Notes: a model not told the origin generated them from the letters alone. Positions 44,288 through 53,474 are shown, numbered from the stretch's first letter. The stretch: DNA of 64,000 nucleotides from Agreia sp. PsM10 (GCF_030433855.1 NZ_JARUXC010000008.1:1-64000); one strand, 5' to 3'. Program-made: numbers and translations.

Positions 44288-45941
44288 TCCGATCGCCGCA
44301 GCCGTCGGAACGCGGCTCGAACGCTACCGGGAGATCGCCAGCGTGCTGAGCAGGCACGGGCTCAGCTTCATCATCGGGGCCACCGGCCTCGAGCGCTTCG
44401 AGCCCGCCTGGCAGGAGCAGTCGCGGGCCAGCAATCCCGAGAATCTGCGGCGCGCACTCGAGGAGCTCGGCCCGACCTTCGTGAAGCTCGGCCAGCTGCT
44501 GTCGACGCGCTCCGACATCCTGCCGCCCGACTACCTGAACGAGCTGGCCAAGCTGCAGGACCGCGCACCGGCCGTGCCCGGCCCGGTGATCAAACGCCTC
44601 ATCGTCGACGAGCTCGGCGACCAGCCCGACAAGGTCTTCGCGAGCTTCCAGATCAAGCCGCTCGCCAGCGCCTCGATCGGGCAGGCGCACCTCGCCACGC
44701 TGCACGACGGAACGGAGGTCGTCGTCAAAGTGCAGCGGCCCGACATCGCCACGAACATCGCCATCGACCTCGAGATCCTGCACACGCTCGCCGTGCGGGC
44801 CTCCCGCCAGTGGAAGCTCGCGGCCGACTACAACATCACCGGCATCACCGACGAGTTCGCGCGCACACTGCGCGAGGAGCTCGACTACACGCATGAAGGC
44901 CGCAACGCCGAGACCTTCGCCGCCAACTTCGCGGGCGACGACACCATCCAGATCCCCCGCGTCTTCTGGGACACGAGCACCACGCGCGTGCTGACCCTCG
45001 AGCGCATCACGGGCCTCAAGGTCGACGACATCGCGGGCCTCGACGCCGCGGGGATCGACCGCCCCGGCATCATCACCCACGCCGTCGATGCCATCGCCCA
45101 GATGGTCTTCGTCGACGGGATCTTCCACGCCGACCCCCACCCCGGCAACCTCTTCGTCGAGCCGGACGGCCGCATCGGCCTGATCGACTTCGGCATGGTC
45201 GGGCAGATCGACGAGACCCTCCGCGGTCAGCTCGCCGATCTGTTCATGGCGCTGAGCAGGCACGATCCCGACCGCATGGCGTCGGCCCTCATCGCCCTGT
45301 CGAGTTCGAAGAAGTCGATCGATCAGGAGTCGCTGCGCGCCGACCTCGTGGGCTTCATCGACATCTACCGGGGCAAGGGCCTCGGCGAGGTCGACATGGG
45401 CGCGCTCATCAACAAGCTGCTCACCGTGCTCCGGCACAACCGGCTGCAGCTGCAGCCCTCCATCGTGATGTTGCTGCGCATGCTCCTCATGGTCGAGGGC
45501 ATGGGCGTGCTGCTCGATCCGACGTTCAGCCTGGGGGATGCTCTCAAGCCGTACGCGACGAAACTCGCGCTGTCGAAATTCTCACCGGCGGCGATCGCGA
45601 AGCGCCTGGCCGCGGCCGGGCTCGAGGCGGCTGAGCTCGGCATCGAGCTGCCCGACAAGATCCGCAAGGTGTTCGACGTGATCGACCGCAACGGCATCGA
45701 GGTGCACCTGCGCGCCTCCGAGCTCGACCCTCTGGTGGCGCGCGTCGAGAAGGTGGGCAACCGCGTGGTGGCCGGGGTGATCGCGGCCGCGTTCATCCGG
45801 GGCATCGGCGAGCTCGCCGTGAGCGACCGCAAGCGCTTCGGCAGCTGGAGCGGTCCGCTCATGGGAATCGGGCTGGGAGCGAGCGGCGCGCTGAGCGCCT
45901 ACATCGCGCTGACGTCGCGGCAGAGACGCCGCCGCAGCTGA
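44280..45941 (+). CDS. ABC1/UbiB-family atypical kinase (AarF)
   Basis: 553 residues. N-terminal KxGQ-type motif in PTFVKLGQLLSTRSDILP, an ALA-SIGQAH glycine-poor loop (ASASIGQAHLATL), VVVKVQRP with the ATP lysine, EEELDYTHEGRNAE, HADPHPGN catalytic loop and LIDFGMVGQ. The C-terminus has one or two transmembrane helices. Family members act in quinone or lipid metabolism. GTG start with AGGGGG 8 nt upstream. Downstream of palindrome copy B. Confidence 0.92.
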   Translation: MANPIAAAVGTRLERYREIASVLSRHGLSFIIGATGLERFEPAWQEQSRASNPENLRRALEELGPTFVKLGQLLSTRSDILPPDYLNELAKLQDRAPAVPGPVIKRLIVDELGDQPDKVFASFQIKPLASASIGQAHLATLHDGTEVVVKVQRPDIATNIAIDLEILHTLAVRASRQWKLAADYNITGITDEFARTLREELDYTHEGRNAETFAANFAGDDTIQIPRVFWDTSTTRVLTLERITGLKVDDIAGLDAAGIDRPGIITHAVDAIAQMVFVDGIFHADPHPGNLFVEPDGRIGLIDFGMVGQIDETLRGQLADLFMALSRHDPDRMASALIALSSSKKSIDQESLRADLVGFIDIYRGKGLGEVDMGALINKLLTVLRHNRLQLQPSIVMLLRMLLMVEGMGVLLDPTFSLGDALKPYATKLALSKFSPAAIAKRLAAAGLEAAELGIELPDKIRKVFDVIDRNGIEVHLRASELDPLVARVEKVGNRVVAGVIAAAFIRGIGELAVSDRKRFGSWSGPLMGIGLGASGALSAYIALTSRQRRRRS

Positions 45942-45974
45942 CGGCCGGCGAGTGCCCGCTCCGCGCGCCGCGAC

Positions 45975-46493
45975 TCAGGCCCCGGTGCGCTCCGCGACAC
46001 CGCGCACGAACGACGCCTGACCCGCGTGCTGCAGGTCGTCGGAGATCACGCTCACGAGCCGCGCCGCGAGGGTCACGGGCGGGTTCCACGAGGTGTCGAC
46101 GATGCGGGTGAAGTCGTCGTCGCCCAGCGCCGCCACGTAGTCGAGCGTGCGGGCGCAGACGGCGTCGTGATAGCCGATCAGATCGTCGGGGGCGACGCCG
46201 CGCACCTGCGCGACCTCGGCCGAGGACTGACCGTAGCCCGTGGCCGCGGCGTCGAAGGGCAGGCCGAAACGATCGTGCCAGCCGCCGTCGACCCAGAGCT
46301 CGTCGACCCCGGCGAGCTCGGAGACGTGCCCGTCCTGCACACGGGTGAGGTGCCACACCAGCCACGCCACCGTGTTGGCCTCGTCGTCGACGCGGAACGT
46401 GAGAACCTCCTCCGAGGCGCCGCCGACGGTGCGGCGCACGATCTGCTGGATTCTCTGGAAGGCGTCGGCGAGGGTGTCGGTGGTGGTCGTCAT
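45975..46493 (-). CDS. DinB-fold protein (DUF664/mycothiol-dependent type)
   Basis: 172 residues, a four-helix DinB/YfiT bundle. AWLVWHLTRVQDGHV carries one His, with GYHDAV and QHAGQASFVRG supplying the further metal-binding His residues, as in mycothiol-dependent maleylpyruvate isomerase relatives. ATG 46493 preferred; a TTG-type extension upstream looks unlikely. Convergent with the ABC1-kinase gene. Substrate unknown. Confidence 0.82.
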   Translation of the reverse strand: MTTTTDTLADAFQRIQQIVRRTVGGASEEVLTFRVDDEANTVAWLVWHLTRVQDGHVSELAGVDELWVDGGWHDRFGLPFDAAATGYGQSSAEVAQVRGVAPDDLIGYHDAVCARTLDYVAALGDDDFTRIVDTSWNPPVTLAARLVSVISDDLQHAGQASFVRGVAERTGA

Positions 46494-46593
46494 CTCTTCA
46501 GTCTTCTCCGTCGGGCAGGGGAGCGCCAGCACCTGAGGACCAATTTCGATAATGTGTCGGTATAGTCAATTCGACGGCAAGCGCGGGGGATCC

Positions 46594-47889
46594 ATGAGCA
46601 CCTATCTGATCTGCAGCACTCCGGTGCACGGCCACGCGTCGCCGATGGCGGTGATCGGGGCGCACCTCGTCTCGCGCGGACATCGGGTGATCATGCTCAC
46701 GGGAACGAGGTTCGCCGAGAAGATCGAGCGCGCGGGCATGGAGTTCGTGGCCCTCGAAGGCCGCGCGGACTTCGACGACCGGGATGTCGCCGGCTACCTG
46801 CCCGATCGCGAGCGGTACCGCGGTCTCGCCCAGGCGCAATACGACATCCAGAACATCTTCGTCAAGACAATTCCGGCTCAGGTCCGCTCGGTGCGGGCCG
46901 TGCTCGAACGCGAGCAGATCGACGCCATCCTGGTCGACGGCGCGTTCGGCGGCGTCTCGCCGCTGCTGGCCGATACGAGTGCCGATGGGCGGCGCCCGCC
47001 GATCCTCGCCGTGGGCGTGACCCCGCTCACCCAACTCAGTCGCGACACGGCGCCGGCCGGCCTCGGCATGGCGCCGTCGGCGACGCCGCTGGGCCGCATC
47101 CGCAATCGCACGCTGAACACGCTGGCCCGCCGGGTGCTCTTCCGCGATACCCAGCGCGCGGCCCAGGCGGCGTTCGCCGAGATCGGGGCTCCGAAGTCGG
47201 GGCTCTTCGTGATGGACATCTCGGGGGCCTTCGACCGTTTCCTGCAGCTCGGCCCGGCGACCCTCGAGTACCCCCGCGGCGACCTCACGCCGAACGTGCG
47301 CTTCGTCGGGGCGCTGCCGGCTGACGGCGGCGCCGCGCTGCCCGACTGGTGGGGCGACCTCGACGGATCGCGCCCCGTCGTGCACGTCACCCAGGGAACG
47401 ATCGACAATCACGACCTCGACCGCCTCATCAGGCCCACGATCACCGCCCTCGCCGACGACGACGTGCTGGTGGTGGTGTCGATGGGCGGCCGCCCCGCGG
47501 AGGGACTCGGCGAGGTTCCGGCCAACGTCCGCGTCGCCGACTACCTTCCCTACGACAGGCTGCTGCCGCTCATCGACGTCATCGTGACCAACGGCGGCTT
47601 CGGAGGGGTGCAGGCCGCGCTCGCCGCCGGCGTTCCCCTGGTCGTCGCGGGCGACACCGAAGACAAGCCCGAGGTCGCGGCCCGCGTCGGCTGGTCGGGG
47701 GCGGGCATCAATCTGCGCACCGGCACTCCGGCCCCGGATGCCGTGGGCTCGGCCGTGCGCGCCGTGCTGGCCGACGCGGGTTACCGTGCCCGGGCGCGAC
47801 GGTTCGCCGAGGAGCTGGCAGAGCTCGACACGCTCGCGATCGTCGACGAGGAGCTCGCCGCGGCGGTCGCCGGCTCGTCAGCGCGCTGA
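46594..47889 (+). CDS. UGT/MGT-type glycosyltransferase (GT1 family)
   Basis: 431 residues. N-terminal domain begins with the acceptor-site motif CSTPVHGHASPMAVIG; the C-terminal domain has LPLIDVIVTNGGFGGVQAAL and GVPLVVAGDTEDKPEVAARV, the nucleotide-sugar binding region of GT1 enzymes. The usual HGG of this motif reads NGG. Such enzymes glycosylate macrolides, carotenoids or lipids. GGGGGAT lies 5 nt before the ATG; a TATAGT at 46561-46566 may be the -10 box. Its 3' end overlaps the convergent membrane-protein gene by 12 bp. Confidence 0.88.
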   Translation: MSTYLICSTPVHGHASPMAVIGAHLVSRGHRVIMLTGTRFAEKIERAGMEFVALEGRADFDDRDVAGYLPDRERYRGLAQAQYDIQNIFVKTIPAQVRSVRAVLEREQIDAILVDGAFGGVSPLLADTSADGRRPPILAVGVTPLTQLSRDTAPAGLGMAPSATPLGRIRNRTLNTLARRVLFRDTQRAAQAAFAEIGAPKSGLFVMDISGAFDRFLQLGPATLEYPRGDLTPNVRFVGALPADGGAALPDWWGDLDGSRPVVHVTQGTIDNHDLDRLIRPTITALADDDVLVVVSMGGRPAEGLGEVPANVRVADYLPYDRLLPLIDVIVTNGGFGGVQAALAAGVPLVVAGDTEDKPEVAARVGWSGAGINLRTGTPAPDAVGSAVRAVLADAGYRARARRFAEELAELDTLAIVDEELAAAVAGSSAR

Positions 47890-48762
47890 GGCCGCCGCAT
47901 CCGGAGCCGTCGCAACCGTCGCAACCGACGAACCGGCCGTCTCCGGGCTGAACTCCACCCCGTTGTTCAGCACGAACACGAGCACGAGCCCCGCGGCGAC
48001 GAGACAGAGCAGCGCGGCGGTCGGCCGCCTGAACCGCAGGAACTCGTTGACCATGCGCACGGTTCCCTTGAACGGGTAGAACAGCGGGGCGAAGATGCCG
48101 GATGCCGCGACACCGATGAGCGTGTCGCTCACCATCTCGATGGGGTGGCTTCTCGTCGTGAACGTGAAGGTGAGCGCGTACACGAAGACGAGCACAGCGG
48201 TTCCCGCCGCCCAGGACCCGATTCCGAGGGAGCGCATCGAACTGACCGAGCCGTCGGCGTACGCGGTGACCCGCGTGGCGAAGAGGCGGGCGAGCAGCAC
48301 GGTTCCCGCGGCACCGACCGCGAAGCCGATCCAGTAGAGCGAGGTCGGGGCTCCGAACCAGAACAGCAGGGTCGCGGCGTCGCCCGCGCCCGTGAGGGGC
48401 GCCAGCAGCAGCGAGCTGAAGACGAGTTGAACGCTGATGAAGCCGAGCCAGGTGACGAAGAGGCGGGTGATCCCCGCTCCCCAGATGCGTGCGGCGAAGA
48501 TGAGCGCGAATCCGGTGACGAGGCTCGTGACCGCGGCGGCCGTCGACGTGAGGATGAGCGTCTGCGTCTGGGTGATGTCGAATTCGATGTAGCTCGGATA
48601 GAGCGTCGCCCGCGACTGCAGCGCGATCGCCGTCAGGAATCGGGCGAGCTCGTGCACCGTGATGGCGACGATGCCCGCGAGAACGAAGGCGACGGCGCCG
48701 TTGAACCAGAGAGTCGTGGACGGCGCCTGAGCATCGTCGGCCGCCGCTCGCGGAGTGCTCAC
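47878..48762 (-). CDS. polytopic membrane protein, M50-like remnant motif
   Basis: 294 residues with six to eight transmembrane segments. The first helix carries ITVHELARFLTAIALQS, resembling the HExxH helix of site-2/M50-type membrane proteins but lacking the second His, so a metalloprotease is unlikely to be active. GTG start in a GTGA overlap with the Lon-domain gene upstream. I do not recognise a named family. Confidence 0.75.
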   Translation of the reverse strand: MSTPRAAADDAQAPSTTLWFNGAVAFVLAGIVAITVHELARFLTAIALQSRATLYPSYIEFDITQTQTLILTSTAAAVTSLVTGFALIFAARIWGAGITRLFVTWLGFISVQLVFSSLLLAPLTGAGDAATLLFWFGAPTSLYWIGFAVGAAGTVLLARLFATRVTAYADGSVSSMRSLGIGSWAAGTAVLVFVYALTFTFTTRSHPIEMVSDTLIGVAASGIFAPLFYPFKGTVRMVNEFLRFRRPTAALLCLVAAGLVLVFVLNNGVEFSPETAGSSVATVATAPDAAASAR

Positions 48763-49430
48763 CGATCGTCCTCGAGCTCGTCTCCGGGCAGCGTGTCGGT
48801 GCTGTTCGGGCCGGGGCCGGCCGACCAGGCCGACGCGAACGACTCGGCCGCATCCGTCGCCCGTTCGAGAACGGTGGTGAGCAGTTCCTCCATCGAGATC
48901 GCCCCGAGGAACGCGAGCTGGTCGAGCTCGCCGACCGGCGCGATGCCCGCGAGCTGCCAGCAGGCCTCGAGCGGGTCGGTCGAGAGCTCGACGACGGATG
49001 CCCACCGCTGCTCGGTGAACTCGCTCGCCACCGCGAGGGCTCGGCGCACGGCCTGCTCGGTGTCGTCGCGCAGCGAGCGCAGCGACTCATCCCACTCGAG
49101 CGGCTCGAGGAAGCGGATCTGCGCCCGGGGGTACGGGTCGTCGTCGAGCCAGCCGACCACCTCGAAGCGCGAACCGCCCTCGGCGTTCACGGCCACGAAG
49201 CCCTCTCCGCCGGCCATCTCGGTGATGAGCGCGAGCGTGCCCAGCTGGAAACGGTGCTCGCCCCCGCCCACCTCCTGCCCTCGCTCGATCAGCACGACTC
49301 CGAACTGGGGCTGCTCGGCCTCGAGCATCTTCGCGAGCATCACGAGGTAGCGCTCCTCGAAGAGGCGCAGCGACACCGGCATGTAGGGGAAGAGAACCGT
49401 GCCGAGGGGGAACATGGGGATCTCGGGCAT
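48759..49430 (-). CDS. LON-substrate-binding-domain protein
   Basis: 223 residues. The N-terminal 190 residues are a LON N-domain: PMFPLGTVLFPYMPVSLRLFEERY at the start, then FGVVLIERG and GTLALITEM. There is no ATPase or protease part. Stand-alone LON domains are widespread in actinobacteria and of unknown function. Coupled to the downstream membrane-protein gene. Confidence 0.88.
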   Translation of the reverse strand: MPEIPMFPLGTVLFPYMPVSLRLFEERYLVMLAKMLEAEQPQFGVVLIERGQEVGGGEHRFQLGTLALITEMAGGEGFVAVNAEGGSRFEVVGWLDDDPYPRAQIRFLEPLEWDESLRSLRDDTEQAVRRALAVASEFTEQRWASVVELSTDPLEACWQLAGIAPVGELDQLAFLGAISMEELLTTVLERATDAAESFASAWSAGPGPNSTDTLPGDELEDDR

Positions 49431-49495
49431 GGCTCAAGACAAGCACGGTGCGCCGGGGTTGCCAATGGGATTGCGCCGGTTCTGCGGCGACCGGT

Positions 49496-50236
49496 TCAGG
49501 CGGGGCGCGATCCGGCGGGGCGCGATCCGGCGGAGCGTGATCCGGAGGAATACGGCGCGAGGACCTCGTCGAGCGACCGCTCGACCGTGTCGTCGGGAAT
49601 GAGTGCCCGGCCCTCGACCGATTGGATGTGCCGGTCGACGATGCCCTCGGCACGAGCGGCGTCGCCCGCCGCCATGGCCTCGAGCAGTTCCTCGTGCTCG
49701 CGCAGGCTGTCTGCCTGTGGATGCGCGGCGCCGTAGACGGCCAGGATGAGGGTGCTGCGGCCCACGATCTCGTTGATGTGGCGCAGCAGCAGCCGGTTCC
49801 CTGTGAGCTCGGCGAGAAGGATGTGGAACTCGGCGCCCAGCCTGACCGACAGCTTGTGGTCGGCGTCGGCGGATGCGCGGGCCTCGGCCTCGATGTGCGC
49901 CCGGATGGGCTCGGCGTACGACGGCGACCAGCTGTCGGCCAGCAGCGCGACGGTCGCCCGTTCGAGAGCGCGGCGCACGGTGAACACCTCGCGGGCCTCG
50001 TCGCGGCCGGGGTGCGCCACCCGCGCCGACTTGGTCTTGCCCACCTCGACGAGACCCTCCGCCGCGAGTCGCGCAAGAGCTGCCCGCACGATGGTCCGGC
50101 TGGCGCCGAAGCTCTTGCCGAGGGCGTCTTCGGGCAGCTTCGTCTCCGGTGCGAGTGCGCTCTCCATGATCGCTTCGCGCAGGGCGAGGTAGATGCCGTC
50201 GCCGCGGGAGACCGGCACGTCGGAGGAGTCGCTCAT
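49496..50236 (-). CDS. GntR family regulator (FCD domain)
   Basis: 246 residues. Winged helix at the N-terminus (LREAIMESALAPETKLPEDALGKSFGASRTIVRAAL), FCD ligand domain with metal-binding residues (HILLAELTGNRLLLRH). The C-terminus ends in a 15-nt-repeat-encoded tail SGSRS-AGSRP-AGSRPA (49506-49550). Divergent from the DUF1989 gene, with two palindromes between, so it controls that cluster and itself. Confidence 0.9.
   Translation of the reverse strand: MSDSSDVPVSRGDGIYLALREAIMESALAPETKLPEDALGKSFGASRTIVRAALARLAAEGLVEVGKTKSARVAHPGRDEAREVFTVRRALERATVALLADSWSPSYAEPIRAHIEAEARASADADHKLSVRLGAEFHILLAELTGNRLLLRHINEIVGRSTLILAVYGAAHPQADSLREHEELLEAMAAGDAARAEGIVDRHIQSVEGRALIPDDTVERSLDEVLAPYSSGSRSAGSRPAGSRPA
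49506..49550 (-). repeat. three 15-nt tandem units in the GntR gene
   Basis: Units CGCGATCCGGCGGGG and two near-copies start at 49506, 49521 and 49536 and encode the final AGSRP-type pentapeptides of the regulator. Confidence 0.88.
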
Positions 50237-50264
50237 GGGTCAATCGTAATCGCCCGACCGGAGT

Positions 50265-50278
50265 TTACGTACTCGTAA
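50265..50278. promoter_or_regulatory. inverted repeat TTACG-TACT-CGTAA
   Basis: Perfect 5-4-5 repeat, 29 bp upstream of the GntR start codon, in the divergent promoter region. Confidence 0.5.
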
Positions 50279-50286
50279 CATGGTCA

Positions 50287-50300
50287 TTCGGTATACCGAA
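50287..50300. promoter_or_regulatory. probable GntR operator TTCGGTATACCGAA
   Basis: Perfect 14-bp palindrome with a GTATAC core, midway between the divergent GntR and DUF1989 genes. FCD-type GntR proteins commonly bind short palindromes with a GTATAC-like centre. Confidence 0.7.
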
Positions 50301-50351
50301 ACATAGCGGTGTGCATACTTAACCATTCGAACCGCTTGACCAGGAGACGAC

Positions 50352-51482
50352 ATGACCACCACGACGACCGCGACCGCGATGCGTCTCACCCGCCAGCAGC
50401 GCGAGCTCATCGCCCGGTCGGTCGCCGACGGGGAGGCCGCCGACCAGACTGCGCTCCTGCGGCGAGCCGTGCTCGAGACGGCGACGGGGTCGATCGCCCG
50501 CCTGCCGATGCCGGCCACCAGTCGACGCGAGAGCGCGTGGCGTGAATCGCTGCTCGACGGGTCGGCGATCGCCCCGGGGGCCGAGCGCGTTCTGCTCGAG
50601 GAGTTCGTGCTCGAGCCCGGCACCGGGAAGGCGATCGAACTGCGCGCCGGCGAGATCCTGCGCCTCGAGCAGATCGAGGGATCGCAGTGCCTCGACTTCA
50701 ACGCCTTCAGCCTCGACGACTACCGCGAGGCCTTCCACTGCGGACGTACCCGCACGCTGCACGGAATCAACCCCACGACCGGAGACTTCCTCTGGTCGGC
50801 TCCGCCGCGCGAGCGGGCGATGCTCTTCATCCTGAGCGACAGCGTGCACTGCAACGATGTGCTCTTCCCCCGGTGCAGCGCCAACATGTACGAGTCGGTG
50901 CACGGCTTCCGCGAGCACACCAACTGCGCCGACATCCAGGCCGAGGCGCAGCGCGAGTACGGGCTCACGCCCGACGACGTGCACGACTCGTTCAACATCT
51001 TCATGGCGACCGAGGTGGTCGACGGGCAGCAGCGCATCCGCAGGCAGGACACCGCCCCGGGCGACCACATCGAGCTGCTCGCCGTTATGGATGTTCTGGC
51101 CGTGCCGAACATCTGCGGCTCCGACGTGCAGCCGACCAGTAACTTCTCGCTGAAGCCGGTGCGAGTGCAGAGGTTCCGCGCATCCATCGCCGACCTCGAC
51201 GCCGTGCCGACCATCTACGAATACGACTCGCAGCGCACACCGAGCCAGTTCGCGCAGCCCGCCATCCGAAACGAGCGGCGCCTGACCCGCGACCCGCAGT
51301 ACCGTCCCGCGTTCGAGGGGCTGCCGATCGGCGTCGAAGTGGAGCAGATCGAGCTCGACGAGGAGACGGCCGCGGCCTTCGACGAGCTGTGGCGAGGCGG
51401 GCTCTCGGCCCGCTACGCCGAGCGGGGCGACGGCCTGCGCGACGTGCTGTTCTCGTGGTGGATGGCGTCCCATGAGCGCTGA
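50352..51482 (+). CDS. DUF1989 (urea-carboxylase-associated) family protein
   Basis: 376 residues. DUF1989 core from about 95 to 280: AGEILRLEQIEGSQCLDFNAF, SAPPRERAMLFILSDSVHCND, HTNCADIQAE and DHIELLAVMDVLAVPNICGSD, with the metal-like Cys/His residues. In guanidine users, paired DUF1989 proteins deiminate carboxyguanidine; here there is a single, longer protein and no carboxylase gene. AGGAG precedes the ATG. Overlaps the flavin reductase gene by 11 bp. Confidence 0.85.
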   Translation: MTTTTTATAMRLTRQQRELIARSVADGEAADQTALLRRAVLETATGSIARLPMPATSRRESAWRESLLDGSAIAPGAERVLLEEFVLEPGTGKAIELRAGEILRLEQIEGSQCLDFNAFSLDDYREAFHCGRTRTLHGINPTTGDFLWSAPPRERAMLFILSDSVHCNDVLFPRCSANMYESVHGFREHTNCADIQAEAQREYGLTPDDVHDSFNIFMATEVVDGQQRIRRQDTAPGDHIELLAVMDVLAVPNICGSDVQPTSNFSLKPVRVQRFRASIADLDAVPTIYEYDSQRTPSQFAQPAIRNERRLTRDPQYRPAFEGLPIGVEVEQIELDEETAAAFDELWRGGLSARYAERGDGLRDVLFSWWMASHER

Positions 51483-52149
51483 TCTCACGGATGCCGCGCT
51501 CGGCCCCGCGCGGCACGTCGACACTGCGCAGGACATCGACTTCGAGACGCTGGGCGAGTACGAGCGCTACAAGCTGATGGCGAGCCTGATCGTGCCCCGG
51601 CCGATCGCCCTCGTGACCACGCTCGACGAGGGCGGGGTCGTGAATGCCGCGCCCTTCAGCATGTTCTGCATGCTCGGCGAGGAGCCCCCGCTGCTGCTCG
51701 TCAGCCTCAATCGGCTCGCCGGGGGAGCGCAGAAGGACACCGCCCGCAACATCGATCGCACGGGCGAGTTCGTGGTGCACATGGTCGACGAACCGCTCGC
51801 CGAGGCAGCCGACCGCTGCGGGGAGCGTATGCCCGCGGGCGTCAGCGAGCTCGACGCCGTGGGCCTGGCCGGCGTGCCGTCGCGCCTCGTCGGCCCGCCC
51901 ACCATCGCCGCGGCGCCCGTCGCCTTCGAATGCGTGCTGCACGAGAAGCTCGACACCGCGAGCCGCGAGATCTTCATCGGCCGCATCGTGTCGCTGCACA
52001 CCCGCGACCAGCTGATCGACACGGATGCCTGGCGCGTGCACCTGCACGACTACGCCCCCGTCGCCCGATTCGGCGCCAGCTTCTACACGACCACCCGCGA
52101 CCGCTTCGCGATCGGAGCCCGGGAGACGGCGATCGACACCCTCGCCTGA
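51472..52149 (+). CDS. flavin reductase family protein
   Basis: 225 residues of the FMN-binding split barrel (DIM6/NTAB type): LMASLIVPRPIALVTTLDE, NAAPFSMFCMLGEEPPLLL and the KDTARNI segment. Such proteins supply reduced flavin to a monooxygenase or are flavin enzymes themselves. Second gene of the GntR-controlled cluster. No monooxygenase gene is in the cluster. Confidence 0.88.
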   Translation: MSADLTDAALGPARHVDTAQDIDFETLGEYERYKLMASLIVPRPIALVTTLDEGGVVNAAPFSMFCMLGEEPPLLLVSLNRLAGGAQKDTARNIDRTGEFVVHMVDEPLAEAADRCGERMPAGVSELDAVGLAGVPSRLVGPPTIAAAPVAFECVLHEKLDTASREIFIGRIVSLHTRDQLIDTDAWRVHLHDYAPVARFGASFYTTTRDRFAIGARETAIDTLA

Positions 52150-52255
52150 GGCCGATCGCTCGTCACACACGACGTCACTCCACCGACAGCACCATCGACC
52201 GTTCCGCCAGACCGCACCACACCACCCCTGCGCACCATCCACCTCGAGGAGAATC

Positions 52256-53455
52256 ATGTCCAGCACGCTCCGCTCCACCCGCTCCCGGCGGCTCGGCCGC
52301 ACGGTCGCCACGTCGGCCTCCGCGCTCGCGCTCGTCGCCACCCTGGCCGCCTGCTCGACCGGCTCATCCGCCGATTCCGAGCCCACGGCATCCGTCGACC
52401 TGCCCATCGGCGCCGTCGACCTGGCCGCGGCCGGCTGCCCGGCGAATGTGGTCATCCAGACCGACTGGAACCCCGAGGCCGAGCAGGGCAACCTGTACCA
52501 GCTGATCGGGCCGGATGCCACGATCGACGCAGCGAAGAAGGCGGTCTCGGGCCCCCTGTTCGCGAGCGGCGAGTACACCGGAGTGAACGTCGAGGTGCGC
52601 TCGGGAGGGCCGGCCATCGGCTTCCAGACGGTGACCAGCCAGCAGTACACCGACACCGACATCACCCTCGGTTATGCCAACACCGACGAGGCCGTGCAGC
52701 TGAGCGACGAGATGCCGACCACGGCCGTGTTCGCGCCGTTCGAGGTGGGACCGCAGATCATCATGTGGGACCCCGCGACCTACCCCGACGTGAAGACGAT
52801 CGAAGACCTCGGCAAGACCGACGCGTTCGTGCGCTACTTCGGCGGCGCCGCCTACATGGAGTACCTGATGGGCAGCGGCATCCTGCCCGCCTCGCACGTC
52901 GACGGCGGCTACGACGGCACCCCCGCGAGCTTCATCGCGGCGGGCGGAAAGGATGCCCAGCAGGGCTTCGCGACCGTCGAGCCCTACGTCTACGAGAACG
53001 AGATCGCCGACTGGGGCAAGCCGGTCGCGTTCCAGCTCATCCACGACGCGGGCTACCCGATCTACGCCTCCGCGCTCTCGGTGCGCACCGGCGACCTCGA
53101 GGAGCTCTCGCCGTGCCTCACCGCGCTGGTGCCCGTGATCCAGCAGGCGACGGTCGACTACTACGCCGACCCGGCCGCCACCAACGAGCTCATCCTGAAC
53201 GCCGTCGCCGAGTTCGACAACGGCTGGGTCTACACGCCGGGTGTGGCCGACTACTCGGTGAAGGCGCAGGTCGAGCTGGGACTCGTGGGCAACGGATCCG
53301 ACGACACCGTGGGCAACTTCGACGTCGATCGCGTGCAGAAGATCATCGACATCACGACGCCGCTGTTCGAGAAGCTCGGAACGCCTCCGGCCGACGGACT
53401 CACGCCCGACCAGATCGTGACGAACGAGTTCATCGATCCCTCGATCGGCTTCTGA
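52256..53455 (+). CDS. NMT1/THI5-type ABC substrate-binding lipoprotein
   Basis: 399 residues. Lipoprotein signal ending in TLAAC, then an NMT1/taurine-type fold (VIQTDWNPEAEQGNLYQLIG, FEVGPQIIMWDP, AFQLIHDAGYPIYASALSV). No permease or ATPase gene adjoins it, so its transporter is elsewhere or it binds for a shared system. GAGGA 6 nt before ATG 52256. Third gene of the GntR cluster; the ligand may be the nitrogen compound handled by the DUF1989 protein. Confidence 0.87.
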   Translation: MSSTLRSTRSRRLGRTVATSASALALVATLAACSTGSSADSEPTASVDLPIGAVDLAAAGCPANVVIQTDWNPEAEQGNLYQLIGPDATIDAAKKAVSGPLFASGEYTGVNVEVRSGGPAIGFQTVTSQQYTDTDITLGYANTDEAVQLSDEMPTTAVFAPFEVGPQIIMWDPATYPDVKTIEDLGKTDAFVRYFGGAAYMEYLMGSGILPASHVDGGYDGTPASFIAAGGKDAQQGFATVEPYVYENEIADWGKPVAFQLIHDAGYPIYASALSVRTGDLEELSPCLTALVPVIQQATVDYYADPAATNELILNAVAEFDNGWVYTPGVADYSVKAQVELGLVGNGSDDTVGNFDVDRVQKIIDITTPLFEKLGTPPADGLTPDQIVTNEFIDPSIGF

Positions 53456-53474
53456 TCCGGGTCGTGCCGTAACG

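Noticed and set aside
50352-51482. Carboxyguanidine deiminase subunit
   Set aside because: Only one DUF1989 protein is present, longer than usual, and there is no carboxylase or allophanate hydrolase gene nearby; the specific name is not justified.
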